From the NCBI RefSeq assembly GCF_932526225.1, contig NC_064046.1, positions 7,365,219-7,429,218 of the forward strand: DNA of 64,000 nucleotides. The letters run 5' to 3'. The position numbers and the translations under genes are program-made. The DNA is from Nematostella vectensis. Lineage: Eukaryota > Cnidaria > Anthozoa > Actiniaria > Edwardsiidae. The notes below the pieces were generated by a model. The model worked only from the letters and a program-made list of their open reading frames with translations. It did no database searches and had not been told where the DNA came from. Of this stretch, positions 21,701 through 33,700 are shown piece by piece (the stretch's first letter is position 1; the number at the start of each line of letters is the position of its first letter).

Positions 21701-24700
21701 TTGTGCCTGATGCCATTACCTGGTCTAATGCCTGATGCCATTACCTGGTCTTGTGCCTGTGTCGATACCTGGTCTTGTGCCTGTGTCGATACCTGGTCTA
21801 ATGCCTGGTCTCAGTACCTGGTCTTGTGCTTGGTGTCATTACCTGGTCTTGTGCCTGATGTCATTACCTGGTCTTGTGCCTGATGTCATTACCTGGTCTT
21901 GTGCCTGGTGTCACCACCTGGTCTTGTGCCTGATCTCATTACCTGGTCTTGTGCCTGGTGTCACTACCTGGTCTTGTGCCTGGTGTCACTACCTGGTCTT
22001 GTGCCTGATGTCATTACCTGGTCTTGTGCCTGGTGTCATTACCTGGTCTTGTGCCTGATGCCACTACCTGGTCTTGTGCCTGGTGTCATTACCTGGTCTT
22101 GTGCCTGGTCTCTTTACCTGGTCTTGTGTCTGGTGTCACCACCTGGTCTTGTGCCTGGTATCACTACCTGGACTTGTGCCTGGTCAACCTTCCTGGTCTT
22201 GTGCCTGGTCAATCTTCCTGGTATTGTACCTGGTCTCATTACCTGTTCTTGTGCCTGGTCTGACTACCTGGTCTTGTGCCTGGTCAATCTTCCTAGTCTT
22301 GTACGTGGTCTAGCTTCCTGGTCTTGTGTCTGGTCTAACTTCCTGGTCTTGTACGTGGTCTAACTTCCTGGTCCTGTGCCTGGTCTAGCTTCCTGGTATT
22401 GTGCCTGGTCTCATTACCTGGTTTTGTGCCTGGTCTTACTACCTGGTATTTTGCCTTGTCTACCTTGCTGGTCTGGTCTTGTACCTGGTCTCATTACCTG
22501 GTCTCGTTCCTGGTCTTGTGCCTAGTCCACTTTCCTAATTTTGTGCCTCGTCTCACTGCCTGGTCTGTCTGATTTTGTGCCTGCCCTCACTGCCTGGCTA
22601 GTGTGTCATATAGTATACCTTCGTATCGTAAGTATGCGGATCCCATACCTGGTTTAGTTCCTCTATTAGTACAAGCTGTGAGTGCGAGCTCTCGGCTGGT
22701 GCCACAAAGTAATTGACAGATCCTGACTTGGGCGAGTGATTGTGGGCGGAGTCATGTCTGTCAGCCTCAGCCTCGTCATCAGATGATTCAGATCCGGACC
22801 CAGGAGGGGTGAAGCCAAACAAGTACTGTGAGTTATCATCGTTGTGAGTTCCTTGTGTAGGTGTTGGTTTAATTTCGTGGACTTCATCGCCAATTATCTG
22901 TGGGTTTATGGAAAAAGGCATCATACAAAACTTAAAGAGTCCCTGCCAGATGCCAAATGCAAAATGTGAGAGCATCTATTTCGACTGCCTAAATTGTGGA
23001 AGCTGTCGCAATTTCTTAATAGAATAATAATAATAATAATAATAATCGTTTATTCATACTTTTGTAGCATAAGCTAAATTACAGTATGTCGGCCGATGCA
23101 CACTACACTTAACAATGTATAAATATATACTGGCATAACTACTGGAAACGAATTGTGATAAAGTTATTATACCTTTCAGTTACACCAACTGATTTATCCA
23201 ACCGGCTGCAACCCCCCCTTAGCGAATAACCATGGGCGACCTCAGTCCCAGATTGTATTATATATTTTATAGGCTCAGTGCATCTTGCTTTGGCCATGAA
23301 TCGACGGCACAGTTCTGCTCTGCGGACTGTAAGTGAGTCCATTTTTGCTACTTTGAGCCCTGATTCATAGCTAAGGCAAGGGTAGATTATTCGAATAGCT
23401 TTTCGTTGTACTGTTTCGATAAGCTCTGCAAGGTATTCAGGAAGGGAGGCCCAGACAGGAGCAGCGTACTCAAGGACTGACCGAATTAACGAGCATTTAT
23501 CCCATAGTATGGATGGGACGCCATCACATGCCATTTATCAAATAGTATGGATGGGACTCTATGCCATTCATCCCATTGTATGGATGGGACGCTATGCCAT
23601 TCATCCCATAGTATGGATGGAAAGCTATGCCATTCATCCCATAGTATGGATGGGACTCTATGCCATTCATCTAATTGTATGGACGGGACGCTATGCCATT
23701 CATCCAATTGTATAGACGGGATGCTATGCCATTCATCCCATTGTATGGATGGGACGCTATGCCATTCATCCCCTAGTAGGGATGGGACGCTATGCCCTTC
23801 ATCCCATAGTATGGATGGGAAGCTATGCCATTCATCCCATAGTAGGGATGGGACGCTATGTCCTTCATCCCATTGTATGGATGGGACGCTATGCCATTCA
23901 TCCCATAGTATGGATGGGACGCTATGCCATTCATCCCATTGTATGGATGGGACGCTATGCCATTCATCCCATAGTAGGGATGGGACGCTATGTCCTTCAT
24001 CCCATTGTATGGATGGGACGCTATGCCATTCATCCCATAGTATGGATGGGACGCTATGCCATTCATCCCATAGTATGGATGGGACTCTATGCCATTCATC
24101 TAATTGTATGGACGGGACGCTATGCCATTCATCCAATTGTATAGACGGGATGCTATGCCATTCATCCCATAGTATGGATGGGATCCACTGACACACCTGC
24201 AAAACTCTTTTCTTCTTGGAGGCCACGTCCTTGTCCCTAGACACGAAGTTCTTGAAGGAAAACGGGTTGGACATGGAGTGATCCTTGGTACCATCTGCGG
24301 CACAAGAGGAGCAGCCTCGTTATTTAAAGTGGTACGATAGCTTAGTGGTACGGGCTTTGTGTCTCAAGCAAGAGGACCAGGGTACGAACCCAGGTCAGGT
24401 CAACAGGTCAAAACCTGGCTCTACCTTGGGGGCTGTGTATCCCTCGTGGCTAGGATGACTACGCTAAATGGTGGTCTCGTCTCACAAAACGTAGCTAACC
24501 AACCTGTTCTCCATGTAAACGGCGTGGCAGCACATTAAGCCTTATACAGTAGTCCAAATAAGACCCCGTGTAATGAAAATTCAGAGGAATTTAGCCTATG
24601 GCTGCAATTCTGAATAAAGTCGGCCCAGCTTCCTTTCTAATAATGTGGTATTTACGTTTCACGTAAGCATCCATCAAAGTGAAACACCGCTAAACCTTGT

Positions 24701-27700
24701 CAGGGGTATTCAAGCTTCTCTTTCCCTTGTCGCAGTTCTAATGCAAGCACAAGTTGATAGTTGCTTTTATTTTTCATAAAAAATAGAACTATGAGCATAT
24801 TAGGAGTGTGCCCTGGGACATTATTAAGTCTATAGGGGCATAATTGATTGCTGTGCTTATGGATATCTAAAAGCAAAGGTGGGGGTGTGTAAGACCTGGA
24901 ATTGATTTGTTTTGGTTTTGGGGTGAAAAGACTTTTAAATTTTCCGGATCTTCCAGAATGCTTTGCAATCTGTAATGGCAGCAGGAGGATTCCAGAAGCC
25001 TTCAAGGAGTAGACATTGTGTTTTGAGGCATGGAAATGGACCTGGGGGATCAGAATAAAGGTATCTATTTGTGTCTTGAGCTGTCTTTGCTTATCTCTTT
25101 TCTTGTGTGGTATTTTGAGCGTTTTGTTGGGAGGGTTAATTCTGCTGTTTTACCTTTTTCGATTTGTCTAAGAACCTGAGCTATTATTTGGCAGAATAGT
25201 ATTTCATATTGATTGGTTTACATAACTTCAAGACCATTTATCCCTAGACTGATGCCTGAGTATCTTGATCTCATTGTGATACACCAAAAACTGAAATTCG
25301 ACTCTGCCAAATTTTCGTCTTTAACAAGACTTCTTCAGGGCAGAGTCGAATTCCAGTTCTTGGTGTATTGTATTCATTCTTCTGGTTCACGAACACGACT
25401 ATTTGGGCTTTTTGTATTTGATCTCATTGTGTTTATTTTTCATTTTTGATTTTTTGGAGTTGTGGGTACTTCTCACGGCCGGTACAGGCCGGTTGAGGGG
25501 TCAATGGGTTAAAACAAATATAGAATTATAGAACCGGCGCATTACCAAGGTCGACTCTAATTTCATAGGATACTCTACTATAGGTATGACAGAGAACTCT
25601 TCGGGAATTAAAAGTATAGTGTTCAGACCTTGTTGGCTTGAGGCTGACACTGCTGAACTATGACGGCGCCATTGTACTGGTGGTCTTCTAGTCATCTTGA
25701 ACTAGTAGAACATCGTGAACTAGTAGAACTAGTAGAACATCGTGAACTAGTAGAACTAGTAGAACATCGTGAACTAGTAGAACTAGTAGAACATCGTGAA
25801 CTAGTAGAACTAGTAGAACATCGTGAACTAGTAGAACTAGTAGAACATCGTGAACTAGTAGAACTAGTAGAACATCGTGAACTAGTAGAACATCGTGAAC
25901 TAGTAGAACTAGTAGAACATCGTGAACTAGTAGAACATCGTGAACTAGTAGAACTAGTAGAACATCGTGAACTAGTAGAACTAGTAGAACATCGTGAACT
26001 AGTAGAACTAGTAGAACATCGTGAACTAGTAGAACTAGTAGAACATCGTGAACTAGTAGAACTAGTAGAACATCGTGAACTAGTAGAACTAGTAGAACAT
26101 CGTGAACTAGTAGAACTAGTAGAACATCGTGAACCAGTAGAACTAGTAGAACATCGTGAACTAGTAGAACTAGTAGAACATCGTGAACTAGTAGAACTAG
26201 TAGAACATCGTGAACTAGTAGAACTAGTAGAACTAGTAGAACATCGTGAACTAGTAGAACTAGTAGAACATCGTGAACTAGTAGAACATCGTGAACTAGG
26301 CTTTTTATCAATTCTAGACGCCAGGGTGAATTCTAACACAACAACATGGTTGATTTTCGCTGGCATAAATATGTTTTTGGCCCGACTAAGGTTCATTTTA
26401 GACCGAACGCTGCGAGTTAAAGTCACAAGGGTTTTCATTAACGTTACGGACCGATCAAAGAGTAAGGCAAGCACGCATTTTCATTAAAAAGCAGCTGCAC
26501 TCTCTGTGCTTTTAAGTCAAGGCGAGCCAAGATGAGAAGTAGTCTGAGTACATCGTAGTCGCACGGAGCGATGAATGAAAGAAAGACACACGTACGTTAT
26601 TTTGCGACTAACGAGCGTTGCGCGTGAATATTACTATCAGATAGCTCAAACATCTAGAACTCGAACAATTTCCTACTAAGAGGCGGACTAACGATCTGAG
26701 TGAGTCATATCTATCAGGCTATTTCTAGGATTATTTTTTGACATTAAGCTAAATGCTCTCTACAGTCTAGACGATTTTGACTAAACTCGCTAATTTGATT
26801 TCCTCGGAGGTGACGCGAAGAGCAGAGATGGGAAATGAATAACAAATTAAAGGTATTTTATTAAAGATTATATCGTATAAAGAATTGTTCGTAAGCGACC
26901 TTGACTTTGTTAGGCAACGAGAAAAAAGCGTAGTTGAAAAAGTTATTAAATCAAGGGAAATCAAGTGTAAAACATTCAAAGTGAAGTCTTGTCTGAGATA
27001 CGATCATATGAATGAATTGTTTGTGTTATTGACCTCAACAGATTAGTTCTATCACGAAAAGATAAATAAAAAGGGATGAAATACGAAATGCAAGTAGAAG
27101 AAATGCAGATGCCGTCGCATTGAAAATCGTTTATGCCAGTGGTCTCCACTTATGTCTGGCATACGACGCAAGAAGGAAGTGAGCACTCAAACACTAAACA
27201 TCTCTCCAAGCATACTCTCTTTTCTCTTTTACTTGTGATGTCAGCTACACTTTGAACTCCCTTTGGACGCAGCGCGCTCAGGTCGCGTCGCGGTACGCGG
27301 TGTGTAGGGAAGTGCGGTTTGAATCAGCATAATGTTGGGCTAGCCTCTAGGAGCTTGGTTTATGTGTTAATGAATGACTGTATACTAAAAAGGATTATTC
27401 CTTTGGCTTGTAACTAGCCTGCTCGCATGCTTTTACTCAAATCCGGATAAAATAAGATATTCCCATACACGCGCATTGTCTATTTTGTTGGGTCCTTTTC
27501 TACGTTCTCAAGTTAAATATGAATTAAACGATTTCAACAAGATAAAATTGCGCGAATCGTTTTGCCGTTTCCTTGATACTTTAACGTGCTATGGGAAAGA
27601 GCGTGCTGGGAATAGAGACCCGTGTGGGTGGAAAATACTCGTAAAGTCAGTACATAAAGTCTACAGGTAGAAATCACGAAGGCACTGCAGAGTTATCGGG

Positions 27701-30700
27701 CGTAAGTCAGCTTACTTGATCGGCGCATTGTCAAAGACAACGTCGATGCTTGGAAACACTTGTACATTATGACAGCAGAATTCCACTTCGTCTCTTTCAC
27801 GCCAGATGGAACTTATCAGAGGGAAAATCCCTTAACCTAGATTTGCTAGCATTCTAAATAACTACCCAGTGATCTAATGCTGAAAGAATTCGACGCCGAA
27901 TGATCTAGGCAAGTCTAGCCTCTCGCATTGATTACTATGTAAATTGAGAGGCGGCCTTAAAGTAAAATACCGGGTTTGAAGAGATTGGCTCAGACGTCAC
28001 TGTCAGGCACTCCTTAGCAAGCATCTATCAGAATTACTGCCTATCCTATGCAATAACAAAATCTTTTTAGAGTAGCGATATCTCGGTGACTTTTGCTTTA
28101 ATTTAGATGTATTATGCTTATAAATGTTTTCAATGGTTTCTGTACCCTCACTTAAAGCTTTGTTTTACAGTTCTAAACCAACCATCAAGCCAGGTGTCTA
28201 TCCGAGCTTGAAGGCTTGTACAAAGATAAGAACGCGCAATTTGGATGAATGGAAGAAATATAGTATGAATGAAAGACAAAAATAAATAACGGATGAAGGC
28301 TTTTAGTCGGAAGAAAATAAGAAAAATATTGACTAAAAAGCAGAGAAGGTTTCAAAAACATAAAACAAAACTTACTTAGAGTTTTTTTGCGTTTTTATCG
28401 GTTGAACACACAACCAATTTTACGGTTTCTGATTCACAACAACTTAAGAATATTATCCACTTTATGTAATTGTTCCATTTTAAAATAACAAATACGATAG
28501 AAAACGCGATTACTAAAAAGCATAATTGGCCGAATCCACTCGCGTTTGATGGCGAAGAATGAGCTGAAGATATCTCAAGAATCAATTTATAATGCTGGAA
28601 ACACAATATCATATTTGCAGAACACACTTTTACAATCTTGATATCACCCATTCACCTTACCTTAACAAAATAAAATTTGGAATAAAAGGAACTTAATGAC
28701 TGCAAAAAATTAAAACACTATAGAGGATGACAAACTCTTTTTGTCACCAACCACGCAACAGACAAAACAACACGGTTTGCATGTGACTGCCTGCAGCTCT
28801 TCACGGAAGATGAGCGCTTTCTATTCGCTATCCTTTCGACTAACTGTACGGACTAATTGCTTTGGCATTAATTATTTAAACTGAAACCCAGCTTTTTGAA
28901 GAAAATAGATAATTTATTTGAGTTTACCTAGAAAACATATTAGGAAATCGTAAGTAGATTTTAAATATGATTATTCAACACAACTCCAAGTACTTGGATG
29001 GCAAGCGATTCTACTACTCGAAAGCCTTATTTGCATGTCAACGCAAGCCAGTTGTGAGTGTGACACTAAAGTTTTTTGAGGTAGCCACAAAATTTCGTAT
29101 TCTTTAAACCAAAAAAAACATTTCGTAACACTGTGGGGTGCAGAGAAAAATAAATGTGTATTAAAAAAAGGAATAAGTAATGGAATTAAAGAGCAAAACG
29201 AGTTATTTATTCAAACCGCAGAAAATCTTAAAACAAAACCTATGCAGAGGTCAAATCAAAAGTCCAACAAAAAACATAAATTGGCAAGTCGAAGTTACCG
29301 ATATTGGACGTCATATCGCTTAAAAGAAAACATGAAGTACGGGCTGCTATCTACAGAAAGAGCTCGGTTGAAGTTTGACTGAAAACTACCACGAGTTGAA
29401 GGTTACTAGTAAATAGTCTATTAACTGCGCGGAATGATCGGATATAGAGCACCTCCGTCTTGCTCTAATATTGGTGTATTCTATATAACAACGCTACCAC
29501 TGATTACCGCGCTATGCTTTAAGGCCGAGGGGCCCTGTTATTTGGTATCGAATCACTAAAGATATACACATATATTATCCAATGCTTTCCATTGGTAAAA
29601 GTCAGTGCAACTTCGTGAACTCAAGCACTCAACGGGAAGACTCGGGGAGTTCGGCTTATGCAGGAGTATATCTTAATTCAGTTTCTATATATGTCCTATA
29701 TGAACCCTGAAGCCAGTTCGAGTTGTCGGGGGTTTGCATTCGAGTTAATATGTGACAAACCAAAGTGCAATAAATTTCCTGCGTTTCTCAGTGGCATAGT
29801 GGACATACATAATTTCCCATAAGCCGAGGCAATAAAACCACTTGGCTTCCCATATCAAGGTGTCCAAGAGCGCGCTACGCCGTGTAGTCTGATTTAAAGT
29901 ACCAAAGAGGATATTCAGTGTTTTGGACGGATAAATCTCCTTCTCAAAATCCATACTATAGTAAGAACTCTATATATCATTTAAGCAAGGGTTAATATAA
30001 TCCGCCCCAGCCCCCCTAGAATGCATTATATATCGAATTTACGGGAAAACTGGGAGAATTATCCCAATCAAGTACAAAGTAGGACTTGGAAATTCACAGA
30101 AAAACAACTTTGAAAGATAAGAAAGATGGGCGGTATTGATATATATCTGCTAGTACTGATTAATACTTATATTGTTTTGATATTTTTAAGAATGAATAGA
30201 ATGACATCAAACTGTTGTAAAGATAAATTCTGGTTATGAGTTTAAAGGCATGTTTAAAAGTATGCACTTTAAACAAACGATGCTTAAACTTTCACTTTAA
30301 ACAAACGAAGTCAATAATACACAGATATGAATCAGAATGATTTGGCGATAGCCAGAATACTGAACATAGGAATAGAAATTTTACATACCACACAGGGATC
30401 CAAACTGATATTTAGATGTAAAAATCTTCGTACATAACCAGTACGCTGGATCTTCGAGCATATGATATCCTTAGATCAAGGCCTGAGGTATATACACCGA
30501 CACATATGGCGACTATTGGTTCTATCACCAAAAATTTAATGCATTTCAATAGTAATGAGAACCTTTGATGAATCTAAGGTACTTGATCTATTATTCATGT
30601 TCATACATATACAAATCATGCAATACTAAGGGGAGGAGACTATTGCATTTCTAATTCTATGGATGCGAGTGTACAGATCTCTGGTGAGGGCTTTTAGTAT

Positions 30701-33700
30701 TAGCACTAATGCAATGGTCACACGTGTCGAAATGTTTATAAAAGCAATGTGTTACAGGGATATAGCCATATTTCCTTAATATAACCCCACCCCTCTATCA
30801 AACAGAGATGCTCTGAATACAAACTAGCAGTACCTATCATATGGAAAGAAAAAGAGTAGAAAAGGTGTGTTAAAGTTTAGAATTTCTTATATTCTAATAG
30901 ATGCTACGAGGAAACTTTGGTGCCGCAGTTAAAACCGGGTCAACCCTAAGTGTCTGTACCTCCCATAACTGGAAAATCAATACAAATCAATACAAAAGGC
31001 CGTGTAAATAGCCGTGTTCGTAAATCAGAAGAATAAATACAATACACTAAAAACTGGTATTCGACTCGACCAAATTTTCGACGATTCGAGTTCAATATCC
31101 TGTACCTCCCATAACTGGATTCAGAGTTCGATTCCCTGTACCTCCCATAACTGGATTCAGAGTTCGATTCCCTGTACCCCCCATAACTGGATTCAGAGTT
31201 CGATTCCCTGTACCCCCCATAACTGGATTCAGAGTTCAATTCCCTGTACCTCCCATAACTGGATTCAGAGTTCGATTCCCTGTACCTCCCATAACTGGAT
31301 TCAGAGTTCGATTACCTGTACCTCCCATAACTGGATTCAGAGTTCAATTCCCTGTACCTCCCATAACTGGATTCAGAGTTCAATTCCCTGTACCTCCCAT
31401 AACTGGATTCAGAGTTCGATTCCCTGTACCTCCCATAACTGGGTTCAGAGTTCGATTCCCTGTACCTCCCATAACTGGATTCAGAGTTCGATTTCCTGTA
31501 CCCCCCATAACTGGATTCAGAGTTTAATTCCCTGTACCTCCCATAACTGGATTCAGAGTTCGATTCCCTGTACCCCCCATAACTGGATTCAGAGTTCGAT
31601 TCCCTGTACCTCCCATAACTGGATTCAGAGTTCGATTCCCTGTACCCCCCATAACTGGATTCAGAGTTTAATTCCCTGTACCCCCCATAACTGGATTCAG
31701 AGTTCGATTCCCTGTACCCCCCATAACTGGATTCAGAGTTCAATTCCCTGTACCTCCCATAACTGGATTCAGAGTTCGATTCCCTGTACCTCCCATAACT
31801 GGATTCAGAGTTCGATTACCTGTACCTCCCATAACTGGATTCAGAGTTCAATTCCCTGTACCTCCCATAACTGGATTCAGAGTTCAATTCCCTGTACCTC
31901 CCATAACTGGATTCAGAGTTCGATTCCCTGTACCTCCCATAACTGGGTTCAGAGTTCGATTCCCTGTACCTCCCATAACTGGATTCAGAGTTCGATTCCC
32001 TGTACCCCCCATAACTGGATTCAGAGTTTAATTCCCTGTACCTCCCATAACTGGATTCAGAGTTCGATTCCCGGTACCTCCCATAACTGGATTCAGAGTT
32101 CGATTCCCTGTACCTCCCATAACTGGATTCAGAGTTCGATTCTCTGTACCTACCATAACTGGATTCAGAGTTTAATTGGTAGTTGAGTTTATTTAGTCCT
32201 TGCCTAATTGTTTCATGTATTTTTCTCTGTCATCTGCGAGAACAAATTGATGGTTGCTTGTATTATCATAAAAAATCCAGCTATGAGCATAATGGAAAAG
32301 TGTCTTAGGATTGTGAAGTCTATCTGGGAATAATTGAGTGCTCTGCTCATGGATATTTGCAAGCAAAGGTGGATTTATGGTGATTTTTTTCTTGTTTCAA
32401 TTTGCCTGGATGAGTATAACCTAATTGATTCCAAAATTGTTTACATTGCTATTCTAGGTCTGTATTACCTGGAATTGATTTGTTTGGCTTTGGTGTAAAA
32501 AGTCTGATGAAAAGCCTTCTGACTTTGGGGAGAAGATTGCTGACTGGCCCTCCCCCAAATCTCCCAGAATGCTTTGCAATCCGTAACGGCATCCAAGTTT
32601 ACTTCACAAGCCTTCAAGGAGTGGACATTGTGTTTTGAGGCCATGGAAATGGACCTGGAGGATCAGAATGAAGTATCTATTTGTGTCTTGAGCTGTCTTT
32701 GCTGATCTCTCTCCCTTGTGTGGTATTTTGAGTGTTTTTTTGAGAGGGCTGGTTCTGCTCTTTTTTTCCTTTTCAAATTTGAAATTTGTCAAAGAACCTG
32801 TGCTATTATTTGGCTTAAGAGTAGATGCCAACACCTTGGTTGGATGCATATCTGCAATACCATTTATCCCTTAGACTGATGCCTGAGTATCTTTATCTTG
32901 TTGTGTTTATTTTGCATTTATGAATTTTTTGGGTTGTGGGTACTTCTCAAAGCCGGTACAGGCCGGTTGAGGGATCAATGGGTTAGTAACTTCAGCATAG
33001 CTTAATAGGGAGAGGACACCTCTTCCCGTTGTGCCTTTCGCTGTAAATTTCACACTTCCAAACAAGATAAACTAAGAAGCAGCAAGATTTGAGAGCTTAG
33101 CGCTCCTCTCAAAGAGCATCCAATGGTAAGTAACGCTATCTGCTGTGATATTTACGTTATCTTTCCAAGATCTCCACCTTTGAGGCCTTGTATTTTCTGT
33201 TTGATATTTACATGTCATGCTTGGTGGTTGTCAGGGCTGGACAACCGCAGTAATGTCAAAGGGAAACAGTGGAGTAAAACGCTGTATTTTTACTTAATCC
33301 ATTTAGTAGCCAAGAAATATCAGTTATAGATATTACTTCTTATCACTCCACATATTGATAACTTTTTGGGATGTTCAAAATTGTCTATTTTTGGCTCCCG
33401 TTGAGGTCTGATAAACTCTGATAGACTGTTAGATTTGTTTGTGTCAGCACCATGAATTGTACTAGCTGTCTTTACTGTTTTAGTTCAAATTTATAGGATT
33501 CTACTGACAGATGTGGGATGAGGAAACAAGCAAACAGCTCATACACCTCAGAAAAAGTCCTTAGTAGAATTGCATTGCATTGTGTCCCCGCTTACAAATC
33601 TTGTATCGTTTTGTGATTGTTTGTTTTGCTTGCTCGCTGCCTACATTTTGTAATTATTGTTCGTTTATAAATCTTTAAATTTCCAGGGAGCTCATGACTC

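Noticed and set aside
23486-24274. 262-codon minus ORF joining the ENTR1 exon 2 motif to W-H-S-V-P-S-I repeats
   Set aside because: ENTR1 exon 2 has a proper donor at 24197 with a phase-matched exon 3; the rest is a 33-bp intronic minisatellite.
24330-24400. Functional tRNA gene
   Set aside because: A- and B-box-like blocks exist, but I cannot fold a convincing acceptor stem and anticodon arm; a SINE head is more likely.
25660-26487. ORFs of 275, 260 and 207 codons in the actagt-rich array
   Set aside because: Units of 9, 18 and 27 bp keep frames open on both strands; this is intronic in ENTR1.
28376-28651. 91-codon minus ORF with a hydrophobic stretch
   Set aside because: No recognised family and no supporting splice sites; expected by chance in AT-rich intron sequence.
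31014-32186. 390-codon ORF with S-S-I-P-C-T-S-H-N-W-I-Q repeats
   Set aside because: The 36-bp unit is a multiple of three, so openness is automatic; the opposite strand is open too.
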